A stretch of 64,000 nucleotides of DNA, taken from contig JADKBV010000004.1 of the NCBI GenBank assembly GCA_016714895.1, positions 62,001 through 126,000 of the forward strand, read 5' to 3'. A program made the translations under genes and the position numbers. Shown one piece after another: positions 25,500 through 34,382 of this stretch (positions are counted from its first letter, which is position 1; every line of letters begins with the position of its first letter). This DNA is from Saprospiraceae bacterium (GTDB lineage: Bacteria; Bacteroidota; Bacteroidia; Chitinophagales; Saprospiraceae). The notes beneath the pieces were generated by a model. That model had not been told where the DNA came from and ran no database searches. It saw only the letters and a list, made by a program, of their open reading frames with translations.

Positions 25500-25910
25500 T
25501 CATTTTTCTGCAGGTTTTTCCAGGGTTGTTCTGATCAACATTCTTCTTTCTAATGGCAATTTTCTTTTGGAGAGAATTTCCATCATCAATTTTTTTTGAA
25601 AAAATGTTTGTTCTGAAAATTCTTTTTGGGCGATAAACCGGTCAAAGAGGAGGCCGAGGTTGTAAAAAAGCAGGTTCAATCGACGGGCATCTACCTCTTT
25701 TTCATCCGGATTCAAAACCGACCACAACCATGTGTCGTTGTGTGATTCTTTAATTTTTTTAGACTCCAGTAGAGGAAATATTGTGTCGTATAACAGGGTA
25801 ATGCCTTTGTTTACATTAAAATAGGGAGAGCGGACAAAAATCAAAAATTCTTTTAATTCTTTTTTGTCGAGTTTTTGTAATGCCAATACTATTTTTCGTT
25901 CTCCTATCAT
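25500..25910 (-). CDS. N-terminal part (136 residues) of the same frameshifted helical-repeat protein
   Basis: The start MIGERKIVLALQKLDKKELKEF and the segment VRSPYFNVNKGI are the typical N-terminus of the same Bacteroidota helical-repeat family. The frame stops at a TGA formed in GAAAAATGA (minus strand). Removing one A from this A5 run (25503-25507) joins the frame smoothly to the downstream ORF, giving EKPAENENYSATS. It is therefore either a one-base insertion in the assembly or a genuine recent pseudogene. Function is unknown. Confidence 0.65.
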   Translation of the reverse strand: MIGERKIVLALQKLDKKELKEFLIFVRSPYFNVNKGITLLYDTIFPLLESKKIKESHNDTWLWSVLNPDEKEVDARRLNLLFYNLGLLFDRFIAQKEFSEQTFFQKKLMMEILSKRKLPLERRMLIRTTLEKPAEK

Positions 25911-26367
25911 AAATCAGTATATGATTCTACTTTTTTTTCAGATTTGTGCCATTTATTTCTTAATATATTTTACTTGCTCTTATTGTGAAAGAATGTACGG
26001 GATCTGTCTATTCAAACAAACATTACATTTTTTTGGACATATTATTGAGGTGCCTTTTGCCACATCCATTTTCAAAAATTTTGTTCCTATAAACGATTCT
26101 TTATAATTTTTAATGTTTTTAAAAACATGCATTCAATTTACCCGTGTATCGTATCAAAATGAAGCTACCTTCTGGCAATTTACCAATATTATATATAATG
26201 ATATTTTTTAATTTATTATATGATGTTGTGGAATACGTAACTCATTTGTTGTCAACATCAAACAAAAATGTAAAATTAATATAAATTTTCTTCAAATACC
26301 TTTGGACAACCGAAGAAATTTGTTTTATTTTGCAGCTTACAGCGAATAGCGTAAATTATTAGCCAAG
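25911..26367. other. 457-bp AT-rich divergent intergenic region
   Basis: I see no supported gene here. It holds a long T-rich stretch and, at its right end, a TTTG...TATTTTGC promoter-like pair for the T9SS protein. A plus-strand ORF of 80 codons entering from the left overlaps the start of the minus-strand gene and has a biased, unconvincing composition. Confidence 0.5.
26301..26332 (+). promoter_or_regulatory. Possible promoter for the dockerin/T9SS protein
   Basis: TTTGG at 26301 and TATTTTG at 26326-26332 are separated by about 21 bases. The second element is one base short of TAnnTTTG. It lies 35 bases before the ATG. Confidence 0.35.
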
Positions 26368-28824
26368 ATGAACAAAATTTTATTATCCATATTTTTAGTC
26401 CTGAGTTGTATGGCTTCCCCTGCGCTGTACGGTCAGACCAATCCGGCGCAGGTTTCGGTGACACTTGCCCCAGGAATTGTGTTTCGGGATACGATCCAAA
26501 GTAATTTTGGGCCAACCTACCTGATAACTCCATCCAATGCCATAAATGTTTTGCAAACTCCGGCAGGTCCGCAAAAATTTGCCATTGAAATCAGCCTGAA
26601 AGAACCATACGATTATCGTGGCTCTGCCTCAGTTACCTTTCAATACACAACAACCGGTTTTCCCCCGCAACCCCGATGGATTCAGTACAACATTCAGTGT
26701 ATCAACTCTGTCATCCACACGAATCCTGATTTTGTTTACCACAACGGTCAGGATGATGTAGAAATTTTTCCATTATCGAATGATGAAACCACTGGTGATA
26801 CCTTGTTGCTCAACAATATCGGTCAGGTTGTCAACGGAAGTGTCATCACTTCAGGTGATACCATCCTGTTTAGCCCTTCAGATACCCTTGATGCTGTCAT
26901 CCTTTACACAGCATCTGACAATTTTAACAGTAAAAAACAAGGAAAAATTTATGTTAAATATGCCGCACCTGAAACAGTAGTACATGATACCCTGACGTTC
27001 ACCTTACTCAATACCCAAAAACAAACCATTTTATTACCTTATTCAGGATTTACAGCGGATAATGATCCGCAAAAAGGAAGTTTAGAGACCTCAGGAGCCT
27101 TTGGAGTAGTGTATACTCCGAATAAATCTGTAACAGGTACCGACATTTTTACGTTTTCGCATGAAAATGGCTCTGAAATCAGGGTGGAAATCCTGTTAAA
27201 ATCATTACCACAGCAGACCTCCAGCGTCAGAGACGATGTGGTCTATACAGCAAAAAACCGACCGGTATCATTTAATGTTTTTGACAATGACCTGAGCCGG
27301 AATTTTCCGATAAATTTGTATTCCAACGGATTGGTGTATTCAGGAAACGGTAATTTTAGCTACACACCTCCCACCGGTTTTACCGGTGTAAAACAATTTT
27401 TTTACCGTGTAAACTACGGGACTTATACATCTACGGGCAAAATATTTGTCAACATCGGAAATGTTGCACCAAAACAAGATATTGAATATACATTTAACAC
27501 CAGTAAAAATGTACCGGTAGCTGTTCAGTACGATGTTCCGATCGATGGATACAGCTTCTCTCAGGTGGTCCAGCCCAACTTCGGCACCGTCACCTATTTT
27601 GAAGATGGTGAAGAATTGGAGTGGTCATGCAATACTTTGTCATCCAAAGCCATGTTTGTCTATATTCCGGATCAGAATTATTACGGTACGGATGAATTTC
27701 AGGTCAATTACTGTATAGACGGAGCACAATGTATCATTTATAAAATACACCTTACCATACACGACAGACCTTCGGATACTCTTTGCCACTGTATCGGTAA
27801 AAACTGTGTATGGCCGGGAGACTTTGACAATGACGGTGTGGTGACAACCAAAGATTTGTTGCCTCTGGGAAGATACCTGGGTATAAGTGGTAATCCAAGA
27901 AACGATATCGACTACGGATACTGGCACGGTCAGCAAAAAGAAAACTGGGGTCTAACCCAAAACACAGGATCGGATTTGGCTTACATTGATGCCAACGGTG
28001 ACGGTGTCTTAAATACAGAAGATCAGGAAGTTTTGGAAAACCACTTTCAAAAAACCCATAACCTCATACCTGAGCCGGTACTTTCGATCAAAGATTATCC
28101 TTTTTATTTAATCCCTAATCAGACGGAATTAGATTCCGGAGATCTATTAGTATTAACCTTGGCTATAGGTAATGAAACCTATCCGGTACTGGATCTGCAT
28201 GGATTGGCTTTCGGGCTCAACATCAATCCGTCCATCATGGACAGCAGCAGTTTTGCCGGACATTTTTACAAAAATGGATGGTTTACCTATGCCTCACCAT
28301 CTCTGCAGATGATGGCCCATCCTGAAACAGGCAATATTTTTGCCGGATTCACCCGAAGTGGCGGTTCCGGAGTGAGCGGAAGTGGTCCGGTCGGTCAAAT
28401 TAGTTTTATCGTTATTGATGAATTTGATGGTTTCAAAGGAGATGGCACCAATACCCCAATCACTTCCAGGATATGGCTCAACAACATCATCACAGAAGAT
28501 GAAAACGGTGATCGCGCACAGGTATCCGATAGCTTTGTAGACATTACCATCAAGAAAAACAAATCCCAACCGGTGCCGACAGAAGACAAACTTCTGGTAT
28601 TTCCTAATCCGGTGGCAGATCAGGTCAACCTGCATTTTAATGGCAGAAACACCATATACAGTTATAGTATGACTGATATGTTCGGACAAATCATCGTCCA
28701 AAAAGATCAACACAACCAACAAAGTGCAAGTATTGATACCGCTACCCTACCTAACGGAATTTATGCCCTTCAGGTGACCACATCATTAGGTGTCATCACC
28801 AAAAAAGTGATGGTACAGAAATAG
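26368..28824 (+). CDS. Secreted T9SS protein with Ig-like repeats, dockerin-like and cohesin-like regions
   Basis: The 818-residue protein has a signal peptide (about 1-22), several Ig/cadherin-like beta modules (about 120-460, including the FTYTPPTGFTGV-like blocks of Big_9 repeats), then a dockerin type I-like region at about 484-560 with two EF-hand-type calcium loops (DFDNDGVVTTKDL and DANGDGVLNTEDQ). Next is a beta-sandwich at about 590-735 whose LTLAIGN, GLNINPSIMD and SGSGPVGQISFIVID strands resemble a cohesin domain, and finally a type A T9SS sorting domain (about 745-818, LLVFPNPVADQVNLHF). It is exported through the type IX system and likely anchored on the surface or released. No enzymatic domain is seen; an adhesive or scaffolding role is inferred. 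Confidence 0.75.
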   Translation: MNKILLSIFLVLSCMASPALYGQTNPAQVSVTLAPGIVFRDTIQSNFGPTYLITPSNAINVLQTPAGPQKFAIEISLKEPYDYRGSASVTFQYTTTGFPPQPRWIQYNIQCINSVIHTNPDFVYHNGQDDVEIFPLSNDETTGDTLLLNNIGQVVNGSVITSGDTILFSPSDTLDAVILYTASDNFNSKKQGKIYVKYAAPETVVHDTLTFTLLNTQKQTILLPYSGFTADNDPQKGSLETSGAFGVVYTPNKSVTGTDIFTFSHENGSEIRVEILLKSLPQQTSSVRDDVVYTAKNRPVSFNVFDNDLSRNFPINLYSNGLVYSGNGNFSYTPPTGFTGVKQFFYRVNYGTYTSTGKIFVNIGNVAPKQDIEYTFNTSKNVPVAVQYDVPIDGYSFSQVVQPNFGTVTYFEDGEELEWSCNTLSSKAMFVYIPDQNYYGTDEFQVNYCIDGAQCIIYKIHLTIHDRPSDTLCHCIGKNCVWPGDFDNDGVVTTKDLLPLGRYLGISGNPRNDIDYGYWHGQQKENWGLTQNTGSDLAYIDANGDGVLNTEDQEVLENHFQKTHNLIPEPVLSIKDYPFYLIPNQTELDSGDLLVLTLAIGNETYPVLDLHGLAFGLNINPSIMDSSSFAGHFYKNGWFTYASPSLQMMAHPETGNIFAGFTRSGGSGVSGSGPVGQISFIVIDEFDGFKGDGTNTPITSRIWLNNIITEDENGDRAQVSDSFVDITIKKNKSQPVPTEDKLLVFPNPVADQVNLHFNGRNTIYSYSMTDMFGQIIVQKDQHNQQSASIDTATLPNGIYALQVTTSLGVITKKVMVQK

Positions 28825-28830
28825 GAATAG

Positions 28831-28872
28831 GTATTGTGGTTTTATGGTTTTGTGGTATTGTGGTATTTTGGT
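28831..28872. repeat. Degenerate TTnTGGT repeat
   Basis: After the T9SS protein stop the sequence cycles through TTGTGGT, TTATGGT, TTGTGGT, TTGTGGT and TTTTGGT, with GTATTGTGGT occurring twice 24 bases apart (28831 and 28855). It is a simple degenerate repeat without coding potential or pairing. Confidence 0.55.
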
Positions 28873-28978
28873 GATGAGATCAGGATACGGATGTTATCCT
28901 TAGGGTTGAAAACCACATCATAATTAGGTTTGTACAAACAAAACCCTCTTAATTTCATAAAAAATGGGTTTAGAAAGC

Positions 28979-28986
28979 TATTTTTG
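28979..28986 (+). promoter_or_regulatory. -7 box upstream of hutH
   Basis: TATTTTTG is a full TAnnTTTG match 25 bases before the hutH ATG and is followed by C, as in strong Bacteroidota promoters. No TTG is found at the expected spacing. Confidence 0.45.
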
Positions 28987-29011
28987 CAGCGCAAATCATT
29001 TATTATAACAG

Positions 29012-30502
29012 ATGTTTTTACCTGACCACCATACGCTGGAAGAGATTGACCATTTATGTTCGACAGATCCGAAGATTACCCTGACCCTTTCTGAAGACAT
29101 TCAAAAAAAAATAGCTGATAACAGAAACTATTTAGAACAAAAAATCAAAGAGCCGGGAGCCGTATATTATGGCATTAACACAGGATTCGGGTCACTTTGT
29201 AATATTCAGATATCACAGCACGAGCTGGAAGAATTGCAGGAAAATCTCGTTTTGTCACATGCTTGTGGTATGGGTGCAAAGGTTCCGCCGGAGATTTGTA
29301 AACTTATTCTGCTTTTAAAAATAAAAAACTTTACCAAGGCAGTTTCCGGTGTACGACCTGTGATCGTACAGCGACTCATTGACATGTACAATCATGATGT
29401 CATACCTGTCATCTATGAAATGGGTTCTCTGGGCGCTTCAGGAGATCTGGCACCATTGGCACACCTCAGTCTTCCGCTTTTAGGCAGAGGCGAGGTGTAC
29501 TTTGAAGGAGAGATCAGAGCTTCCAAAACGGTATTGGAAACCCTGGGCTGGGATGTCCTGACCCTGGAAGCAAAAGAAGGTCTTGCCTTGTTGAACGGAA
29601 CCCAGTTTTCGTTGGCTTACAGCAGCAAAATCTGCATCACAGCTCTTCGGATTTTTGAATTGTACCATAAGATTGCCGCCCTGTCTATGGAAGCTTATGG
29701 TTGTTCGATATCGCCTTTTGACCCAAGCATCCATAACATCCGTCCACATCAGGGACAGATTCTTACCGCTCAAAAAATATATGCTTTACTGGACGGATCA
29801 GAGATGAGAAACACATCTTACAGTGTTCAGGATCCGTATTCTTTCCGATGTGTTCCGCAGGTGCACGGAGCGAGTTATACTGCATTCCGGCATGCCCTTG
29901 AAGTCATCGAAACAGAAATCAATGCAGCCACCGACAATCCGAATATTTTTGATTTGGAAGACAAAATTTTGTCAGGAGGAAACTTTCATGCACAGCCATT
30001 GGCATTGATATTAGATTATATGGCCATCGCTTTGGCAGAGTTGGGCAATATTTCCGAAAGAAGGGTTTACCAGTTGATCAACGGAGACCGGGATTTACCC
30101 GCTTTTCTGGCACCTGAACCCGGACTTCACTCCGGATTTATGATAGTCCAATATACCGCTGCGTCTATCGTCAGCCAAAACAAGCAGTATTGTACACCGG
30201 CATCTGTGGACAGCATCGTGTCTTCCAAAGGTCAGGAAGATCATGTAAGTATGGCCTCCAATGCCGGAACCAAGTGTTTTAAGATTCTGGAAAATGTCAA
30301 AATGTTGATGGCCATCGAATTATTGACCGCTTGTCAGGCATTTACCTTCAGAAAGCCCAAAAAATCTACACCTGAACTTGAATCTTTGTATCAAAAGGTT
30401 CGGGAGACTATACCTTTTATGGAAAAAGACCGGCTTTTGCACGATGATCTGATGGCAGCTGTCCGATTGGTGGAAAGTTTGCTGGACGAAATAAAAATCT
30501 GA
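29012..30502 (+). CDS. hutH: Histidine ammonia-lyase
   Basis: HutH deaminates L-histidine to trans-urocanate, the first step of histidine breakdown, in the cytosol. The 496-residue length is typical. The MIO-forming triad is A142-S143-G144 in GSLGASGDLAPLAHLS, at the classic residue numbers. YGINTGFGSL near the N-terminus, the NGTQ block in LLNGTQFSLAYS and the QDPYSFRCVPQVHGA region are all present. No other hut genes (hutU, hutI) are adjacent in this window, so the rest of the pathway must be elsewhere. The gene has its own -7 box and is followed after 62 bases by an ABC transporter. Confidence 0.93.
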   Translation: MFLPDHHTLEEIDHLCSTDPKITLTLSEDIQKKIADNRNYLEQKIKEPGAVYYGINTGFGSLCNIQISQHELEELQENLVLSHACGMGAKVPPEICKLILLLKIKNFTKAVSGVRPVIVQRLIDMYNHDVIPVIYEMGSLGASGDLAPLAHLSLPLLGRGEVYFEGEIRASKTVLETLGWDVLTLEAKEGLALLNGTQFSLAYSSKICITALRIFELYHKIAALSMEAYGCSISPFDPSIHNIRPHQGQILTAQKIYALLDGSEMRNTSYSVQDPYSFRCVPQVHGASYTAFRHALEVIETEINAATDNPNIFDLEDKILSGGNFHAQPLALILDYMAIALAELGNISERRVYQLINGDRDLPAFLAPEPGLHSGFMIVQYTAASIVSQNKQYCTPASVDSIVSSKGQEDHVSMASNAGTKCFKILENVKMLMAIELLTACQAFTFRKPKKSTPELESLYQKVRETIPFMEKDRLLHDDLMAAVRLVESLLDEIKI

Positions 30503-30564
30503 CAGAAAGAGAACAGATTTCTTTATTTCTTGTTGTTTTTATATTCTCCGAAAATTTTTTTACC

Positions 30565-31194
30565 ATGATTATCAGCAAAAACCTTTCTTATGCCTATCCC
30601 GGAGCAAAACCAATGGTATTTCCGGACATAACGTGTGACTCCAAAGACCTACTTTTGGTATTGGGAAAATCCGGTGTGGGTAAAACTACTTTGCTTCATC
30701 TTTTGGGCGGACTGATCACTGCCACCCAGGGAGAAATCACCATTGGTGATCAATCCGTAAACAAGCTGAGTGGTAAACAAATGGATACTTTCAGAGGTAA
30801 AAATATCGGCATTATTTTTCAAAACAACCATTTTGTACAATCGCTCAATGTGTTGGAAAATATTGCTTTGGCACAATCTCTTGCCGGCAATCCGGTCAAC
30901 AAGGAAGTCTGTCAAAAATGGCTGGACAGACTTAACATCGGACACAAATCAAAAGCTTATGTTCACCACCTTAGCCAGGGCGAAAAACAAAGAGTTGCTA
31001 TAGCCCGCGCATTGGTCAACCATCCCAAATTGATATTGGCTGATGAACCTACCTCCGCACTTGACGATGTAAACACCAAAGAAGTCGTCAGCATTTTGCA
31101 GGAGCAGGCAAAAGAAGTGGGAAGTGCTTTGGTCATCGTAACTCATGACACCCGACTCAAAGAACTTGTCAGTAATCAGGTCATTCTACAATAA
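30565..31194 (+). CDS. ABC transporter ATPase of LolD/MacB type
   Basis: The 209-residue ATPase has Walker A LGKSGVGKTTLLHLL, a Q-loop in GIIFQNNHFVQSLN, signature LSQGEKQRVAIARAL, Walker B LILADEPTSALD and the H-loop VIVTHD, so it is complete. Size and sequence place it with LolD/MacB/FtsE-type ATPases, which power mechanotransmission or lipoprotein/peptide extrusion rather than substrate translocation through a channel. It precedes by 16 bases its permease partner, and the pair is preceded by hutH. Confidence 0.88.
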   Translation: MIISKNLSYAYPGAKPMVFPDITCDSKDLLLVLGKSGVGKTTLLHLLGGLITATQGEITIGDQSVNKLSGKQMDTFRGKNIGIIFQNNHFVQSLNVLENIALAQSLAGNPVNKEVCQKWLDRLNIGHKSKAYVHHLSQGEKQRVAIARALVNHPKLILADEPTSALDDVNTKEVVSILQEQAKEVGSALVIVTHDTRLKELVSNQVILQ

Positions 31195-31210
31195 ACCGTA
31201 AATTCAAATC

Positions 31211-32524
31211 ATGCGTATTTCGACTTTAGCCTGGAAAAACATCATAAAAAATCCGCTTAACCTGATTTTGAATGTATTATTATTCGGATTGGGTATCGGA
31301 TTGATATCTTTTTTATTGTTGTTTAACGAACAATTAAAAGATAAGTTTGAAAAAAATCTTGCTGACGTGGACCTGGTTGCCGGTGCCAAAGGCAGTCCAT
31401 TGCAGCTCATCCTTTGCGGTATGTACCATATAGATAATCCTACGGGAAATATCAGTATTAAAAATGCTACCCCTTTGTTACGACCATTACATCCGTTGAT
31501 CAAATTAGCTGTTCCTTTATCCTTAGGCGACAACTATAAATCATATAGGATTGTCGGTACCAACCACGACTTTTTGGGATTGTACGAAGCAGAACTTAGA
31601 GACGGCAATCTTTACAAAGAAGATTTTGAAGTTATCATCGGAGCAGCGGTGGCGGATGAGACAGGGTTAAAAATCGGAGATACTTTTATCAGTTCTCATG
31701 GTTTCGGAGGTGATGATGATCACACGCACGATGATGCCAATTTTAAAGTGACCGGTATCCTCAAAGGAACAGGTGCCGTCATCGATCAATTGATACTCAC
31801 TAATACGGCATCTATTTGGCTGGTCCATGATCACGGTCATGAACATGAAGAAGAACATACTGAAGAAGGTCATGTTCATGAGCCAGAAGTTACGCCAACC
31901 ACAGCACTTATCAATTCGGATACCGGAGAAAAAGTCGTTAAAAACAGCAATGAAGAATTATTGATGTTTCCTGACAAAGAAATCACAACTGTTTTGATAC
32001 AATACAAAAACAAAAAGAATTTCCAATCTCTTAATTTCGGAAGAAACATCAATGAAAATACGGAAATGCAGGCAGCGTCACCGGCTATAGAAATCAACAG
32101 ATTGTATTCAATGATTGGTGTGGGTACAGATGCCTTGCGGGCATTGGCCATATTGATCGCTTTTGTGTCTGCCATCAGCATTTTTATCTCATTGTATAAA
32201 AACATGAGAGAGCGGAAGTACGAACTTGCCCTGATGCGGGTTATGGGAGCAGGACGAAGCAAAATATTTAATCTTGTATTACTTGAGGGAATGATTTTGG
32301 CTTTGATCGGATTTGTAGTTGGAACTGTCTTGAGTCATGCCGGAATGGAGTTGCTTGCCGTTTATCTGAAAAAAGGATATAAGTATACCTTTTCAGGAAT
32401 GACCTTTTTGCAGGTCGAATGGATTTTATTGGCGGTTTCACTTGTCATTGGTGTGATAGCAGCTTTGATCCCGGCATATCAGGCGGCAAAAACGGATATT
32501 CACAAAACCCTGGGAGAAAAATAA
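31211..32524 (+). CDS. FtsX/MacB-type permease with histidine-rich periplasmic loop
   Basis: The 437-residue protein has the MacB layout: one N-terminal helix (about 15-35), a large periplasmic domain (about 40-305), and three C-terminal helices (about 310-335, 355-385 and 405-430) with the FtsX-domain motif RKYELALMRVMGAGRSKIF. The periplasmic domain contains two histidine-rich inserts: one around residue 160 (GDDDHTHDD) and a longer one at about 206-227 (HDHGHEHEEEHTEEGHVHEP). His/Asp/Glu clusters of this kind bind zinc, nickel or copper, so a link to metal homeostasis is plausible. Known zinc-responsive systems in other phyla pair His-rich proteins with similar transporters, but the substrate here is not established. 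Confidence 0.8.
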   Translation: MRISTLAWKNIIKNPLNLILNVLLFGLGIGLISFLLLFNEQLKDKFEKNLADVDLVAGAKGSPLQLILCGMYHIDNPTGNISIKNATPLLRPLHPLIKLAVPLSLGDNYKSYRIVGTNHDFLGLYEAELRDGNLYKEDFEVIIGAAVADETGLKIGDTFISSHGFGGDDDHTHDDANFKVTGILKGTGAVIDQLILTNTASIWLVHDHGHEHEEEHTEEGHVHEPEVTPTTALINSDTGEKVVKNSNEELLMFPDKEITTVLIQYKNKKNFQSLNFGRNINENTEMQAASPAIEINRLYSMIGVGTDALRALAILIAFVSAISIFISLYKNMRERKYELALMRVMGAGRSKIFNLVLLEGMILALIGFVVGTVLSHAGMELLAVYLKKGYKYTFSGMTFLQVEWILLAVSLVIGVIAALIPAYQAAKTDIHKTLGEK

Positions 32525-32623
32525 TGTTGGTCAACAGGATATTGTATCTGACAAAATAAAAAGGAGCTTTTCGAAGTTATCATTTCAGTCATTTTGTCAT
32601 TACATCTCTGAGTAATTTATTCC

Positions 32624-33868
32624 ATGTCAGCACAAAAATTTCCGGAAAAATATACCCAATATCTGGCTTATACGGCTGTTATTTTATTGCTGACAGGTTT
32701 TTTGTTCAACAGGGTTATCAATAATGTCGGTTTATTGCTGGCAGGGGTTCATGCCGTCATATACCTGAAAGATTCCTGGAAGATGATAAAAAGTTGGCCG
32801 CTTTACATCCTGCTTGGTGTTATATTATTTCCAACAATCCATGATTTGATCTTTGAAGGGGCCGGTTTTTTAAGGGCACAGAATACCTTAAAATGGTCGT
32901 TGATCGTTTATCCAATATTTTTTGCCGGTACCCTGAGATATGAAGGTTTTTTAAAAAATATTTCTTTTTTATCTATTGGTTTTTTAAGTTTCGCATCCAC
33001 TTACAGTTTGGTCGGGTATTTTCAAAATTTTACAGCCGTTACTGATGCCTACGGAATGGCAAAAGTCATGAAAGTTTTGTCCTATTCTGACCACATCAGA
33101 ATAAGTTGGGCGACAGTGGTTACCATTATTTTGGCACTTGTTTTTGTTTTTACTGAAAAAAACAAATGGATTAAAACAGCCTTATGGCTGGCCATCATTT
33201 TCCAGTTTGTCTATATCCATATTCTAAGTGCAAAAACCGGTCTGGTTTCTTTATATTCAACGCTTTTGGTACTTCTTTTAGGGGTTATTATTCAAAAAGG
33301 CAGGAAATGGGCATTGATCATTTTACCCGCAATATTATTATTTCCTGTATTGGCTTACCACTTCATCCCATCCTTTTACAACCGGGTGGAATATACCAAA
33401 CACGATTATTATCATTATAAGAGGAATAATTTTCAATTCGGATTAAGTGATGCGCTCAGGTTGTATTCTTTGGAAGGTGGTATCGAAATGGTGAAAGAAG
33501 CACCTGTAACCGGTGTCGGATTTGCCCGATTGCAACAAAAAATGAATGATTGGTATAAAATCCATAAACCTGTAATTACACCTAATAACTATTTTCTTCC
33601 GAGTTCTCAATGGCTGATATATCAGGCTGCCGGAGGAATAACAGGAGGGATATTAATATTGATGTTTTGTTTGATATTTCTGGTTTATTACCGAAAAAAT
33701 CTGATGTTTCTTGCTTTTTACCTGCCAGTCGTGTTGAGCTTATGTTATGAGACCCATTTGGAAACACAAACCGGCATATTTGTTTTTGGTTTTTTTCTGG
33801 GATTGTTTATGGCCTTATATAAAGAAAAGACCAAATCTTTATCTCAAAATGAACTTATTATTCCTTAA
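32624..33868 (+). CDS. O-antigen ligase/polymerase-like membrane protein (Wzy_C family)
   Basis: The 414-residue protein has about eleven hydrophobic segments and a longer periplasmic loop between residues about 245 and 335, where the family's catalytic residues reside; here it holds the RVEYTKHDYYHYKRNNF segment and the GVGFARLQQKM block typical of Wzy_C proteins. The family includes WaaL-type O-antigen ligases, Wzy polymerases and O-linked protein glycosyltransferases, which cannot be told apart by sequence alone. No LPS gene cluster surrounds it. It likely acts on lipid-linked glycans in the inner membrane. Confidence 0.75.
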   Translation: MSAQKFPEKYTQYLAYTAVILLLTGFLFNRVINNVGLLLAGVHAVIYLKDSWKMIKSWPLYILLGVILFPTIHDLIFEGAGFLRAQNTLKWSLIVYPIFFAGTLRYEGFLKNISFLSIGFLSFASTYSLVGYFQNFTAVTDAYGMAKVMKVLSYSDHIRISWATVVTIILALVFVFTEKNKWIKTALWLAIIFQFVYIHILSAKTGLVSLYSTLLVLLLGVIIQKGRKWALIILPAILLFPVLAYHFIPSFYNRVEYTKHDYYHYKRNNFQFGLSDALRLYSLEGGIEMVKEAPVTGVGFARLQQKMNDWYKIHKPVITPNNYFLPSSQWLIYQAAGGITGGILILMFCLIFLVYYRKNLMFLAFYLPVVLSLCYETHLETQTGIFVFGFFLGLFMALYKEKTKSLSQNELIIP

Positions 33869-33889
33869 TTTTGTATTAATCAACAGAAC

Positions 33890-33905
33890 ATTTGTTGTAA
33901 CAAAT
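33890..33905. repeat. 16-bp palindrome upstream of a lipoprotein gene
   Basis: ATTTGTT-GT-AACAAAT is a perfect dyad 11 bases before the lipoprotein ATG. It could be an operator or a weak hairpin at the start region. Confidence 0.3.
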
Positions 33906-33916
33906 AAATTTTATTT

Positions 33917-34357
33917 ATGAAACAATTTTTAATTTTTGGCATCCTTGTGATGTTATTGGTATTTGTTGCCTGCAAACGTTCGGCAGAAGAAGCGGCACCA
34001 CAGGGAATCGCTTTATATGAAACCGAAGAGTTTAAAAATTTTCATCAACAATTTTCAACAGACAGTGCCTTTCAGATGGAACATATCGTATTTCCTTTGG
34101 ATGGTATCAGGGCACCATCTGATCAAAATGACACTTTGGGATTAAAACACCAATGGCAGCGTGAAGATTGGAAAATACACGGCGTTTTTGATGATGCCAA
34201 TGGTACATTTACGGTTGAAATGCTTGATCTCGCCGGCAAAATGGTCATTGAAATCATCTCAGACGAATCCGGTTTGTTCACTATGGAAAGGCGATTTGCC
34301 AAATTGTCGGATGGGTGGAACCTTATATACTACAAAGAGATGGGGAAATACAAATAG
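33917..34357 (+). CDS. Small lipoprotein of unknown function
   Basis: The 146-residue protein has a clear lipoprotein signal: hydrophobic LIFGILVMLLVFVA followed by C19 (VFVAC). The mature part is polar, with the blocks QFSTDSAFQMEHIVFPLDG and HQWQREDWKIHGVFDD, and a terminal strand-rich section (GWNLIYYKEMGKY). No domain is recognised; DUF4348-like domains of Bacteroidota lipoproteins have a similar size and layout, but I cannot confirm this. It sits alone between the O-antigen-ligase-like gene and ygiD. Confidence 0.65.
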   Translation: MKQFLIFGILVMLLVFVACKRSAEEAAPQGIALYETEEFKNFHQQFSTDSAFQMEHIVFPLDGIRAPSDQNDTLGLKHQWQREDWKIHGVFDDANGTFTVEMLDLAGKMVIEIISDESGLFTMERRFAKLSDGWNLIYYKEMGKYK

Positions 34358-34382
34358 AATCATCAATAGAAATCATAGATAA

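Noticed and set aside
25864..26106. Plus-strand 80-codon ORF over the start of the helical-repeat gene
   Set aside because: It overlaps the N-terminus of a recognisable minus-strand gene, has no upstream signal, and its F/I/C-rich composition is what antisense AT-rich DNA produces.
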